From: Gemmatimonadota bacterium
GTDB taxonomy: Bacteria > Gemmatimonadota > Gemmatimonadetes > Gemmatimonadales > GWC2-71-9
Assembly (NCBI GenBank): GCA_003220795.1
Contig: QHTK01000077.1
Span: forward strand, 1 to 49,669
Length of the DNA: 49,669 nt
Direction: 5' to 3'
A program made the translations under genes and the position numbers. Under the pieces are notes generated by a model, which worked only from the letters and a program-made list of their open reading frames with translations, was not told where the DNA came from and made no database searches. This document shows, in pieces, positions 49,621 to 49,669 of this stretch (positions are counted from its first letter, which is position 1; each line of letters opens with the position of its first letter).

Positions 49621-49669
49621 CTTCCTCCTTCGCCTTGCACTTGATGCACAGCCGGGCGTGCGGCAGGGC
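49604..49669 (-). CDS. TraR/DksA-type zinc-finger protein, C-terminal end only
   Basis: Only the last 21 codons are in the window. They read LPHARLCIKCKAKEEDG and end at TGA 49604. The RLCIKCK segment is the second half of the C4 zinc finger of DksA/TraR-family proteins, which bind RNA polymerase through the secondary channel. The gene enters from beyond position 49669 and overlaps lspA. The placement DksA-like-lspA-rluD supports co-transcription. The family call rests on a short fragment. Confidence 0.7.
   Translation of the reverse strand, partial: ALPHARLCIKCKAKEEDGKRR

Overview
The window is a very GC-rich bacterial chromosome segment, packed almost wall to wall and read mostly on the minus strand. 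I infer a member of Gemmatimonadota or a close relative. The reasons are the gene style, GC-biased codons, a division/cell-wall (dcw) cluster with a meso-diaminopimelate-type MurE, and a chemosensory operon carrying MglA, roadblock and PATAN genes. No 16S rRNA or other decisive marker is present, so the phylum call is provisional. No phage, insertion sequence or CRISPR array was seen, and no gap without a gene exceeds about 120 bases.

Layout from left to right. (1) 1-5.4 kb holds a truncated alr, a half-length mazG-type gene, rtcB, asnS, a PQQ-repeat lipoprotein and a small exported protein. (2) 5.4-12.2 kb holds recG, ftsY, a membrane von Willebrand A-like protein, hisA and an M23 endopeptidase. 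These lie downstream of, and in line with, the dcw cluster. (3) 12.2-27.6 kb is the dcw cluster. In the direction of transcription it reads rsmH, ftsL, ftsI, murE, murF, mraY, murD, ftsW, murG, murC, ftsQ, ftsA, ftsZ. mraZ, murB and ddl are absent. The cluster starts a few bases after a tRNA-Asp gene and its strong intrinsic terminator, and rsmH appears to use an ACG start codon. (4) 27.7-31.7 kb holds tRNA-Asp, tRNA-Val, an exported TPR protein, a tiny membrane protein, a HELAH metalloprotease and a soluble TPR protein. (5) 31.7-48.1 kb is a chemosensory/polarity operon: cheW3, cheY, cheA, cheC, a 899-residue TPR protein, a PATAN (DUF4388) protein, a TPR-roadblock protein, two roadblock proteins, an MglA-type GTPase, a protein with two DnaA-type AAA+ domains, a PATAN-TPR protein, cheR, cheD, cheB and two more cheW genes. 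(6) 48.1-49.7 kb holds an RluD-type pseudouridine synthase, lspA and the tail of a TraR/DksA-type zinc-finger gene, which probably lead the same operon.

The strongest candidate for an undescribed system is region 5. It contains a complete CheA-CheY-CheB-CheR-CheC-CheD-CheW core but no chemoreceptor and no flagellar gene. It is fused by four-base stop/start overlaps to an MglA/MglB-like polarity switch, two PATAN scaffolds, several TPR adaptors and a tandem DnaA-like ATPase that lacks the DnaA DNA-binding domain. The parts suggest, by inference, a chemosensory pathway that sets pole identity or surface motility through MglA, with the double AAA+ protein as a nucleotide-driven component of unknown job.

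Two other themes recur. Several promoters place the predicted transcription start within a few bases of the start codon (asnS, the small membrane protein, alr), suggesting leaderless mRNAs. Short palindromic or heptameric repeat families occur between genes (5330-5428, 17915-18015, 7514-7557, 32606-32629), and related-looking sequence lies inside reading frames (exported protein at 4779-5330, mazG, the VWA protein, the linker of the double DnaA protein).
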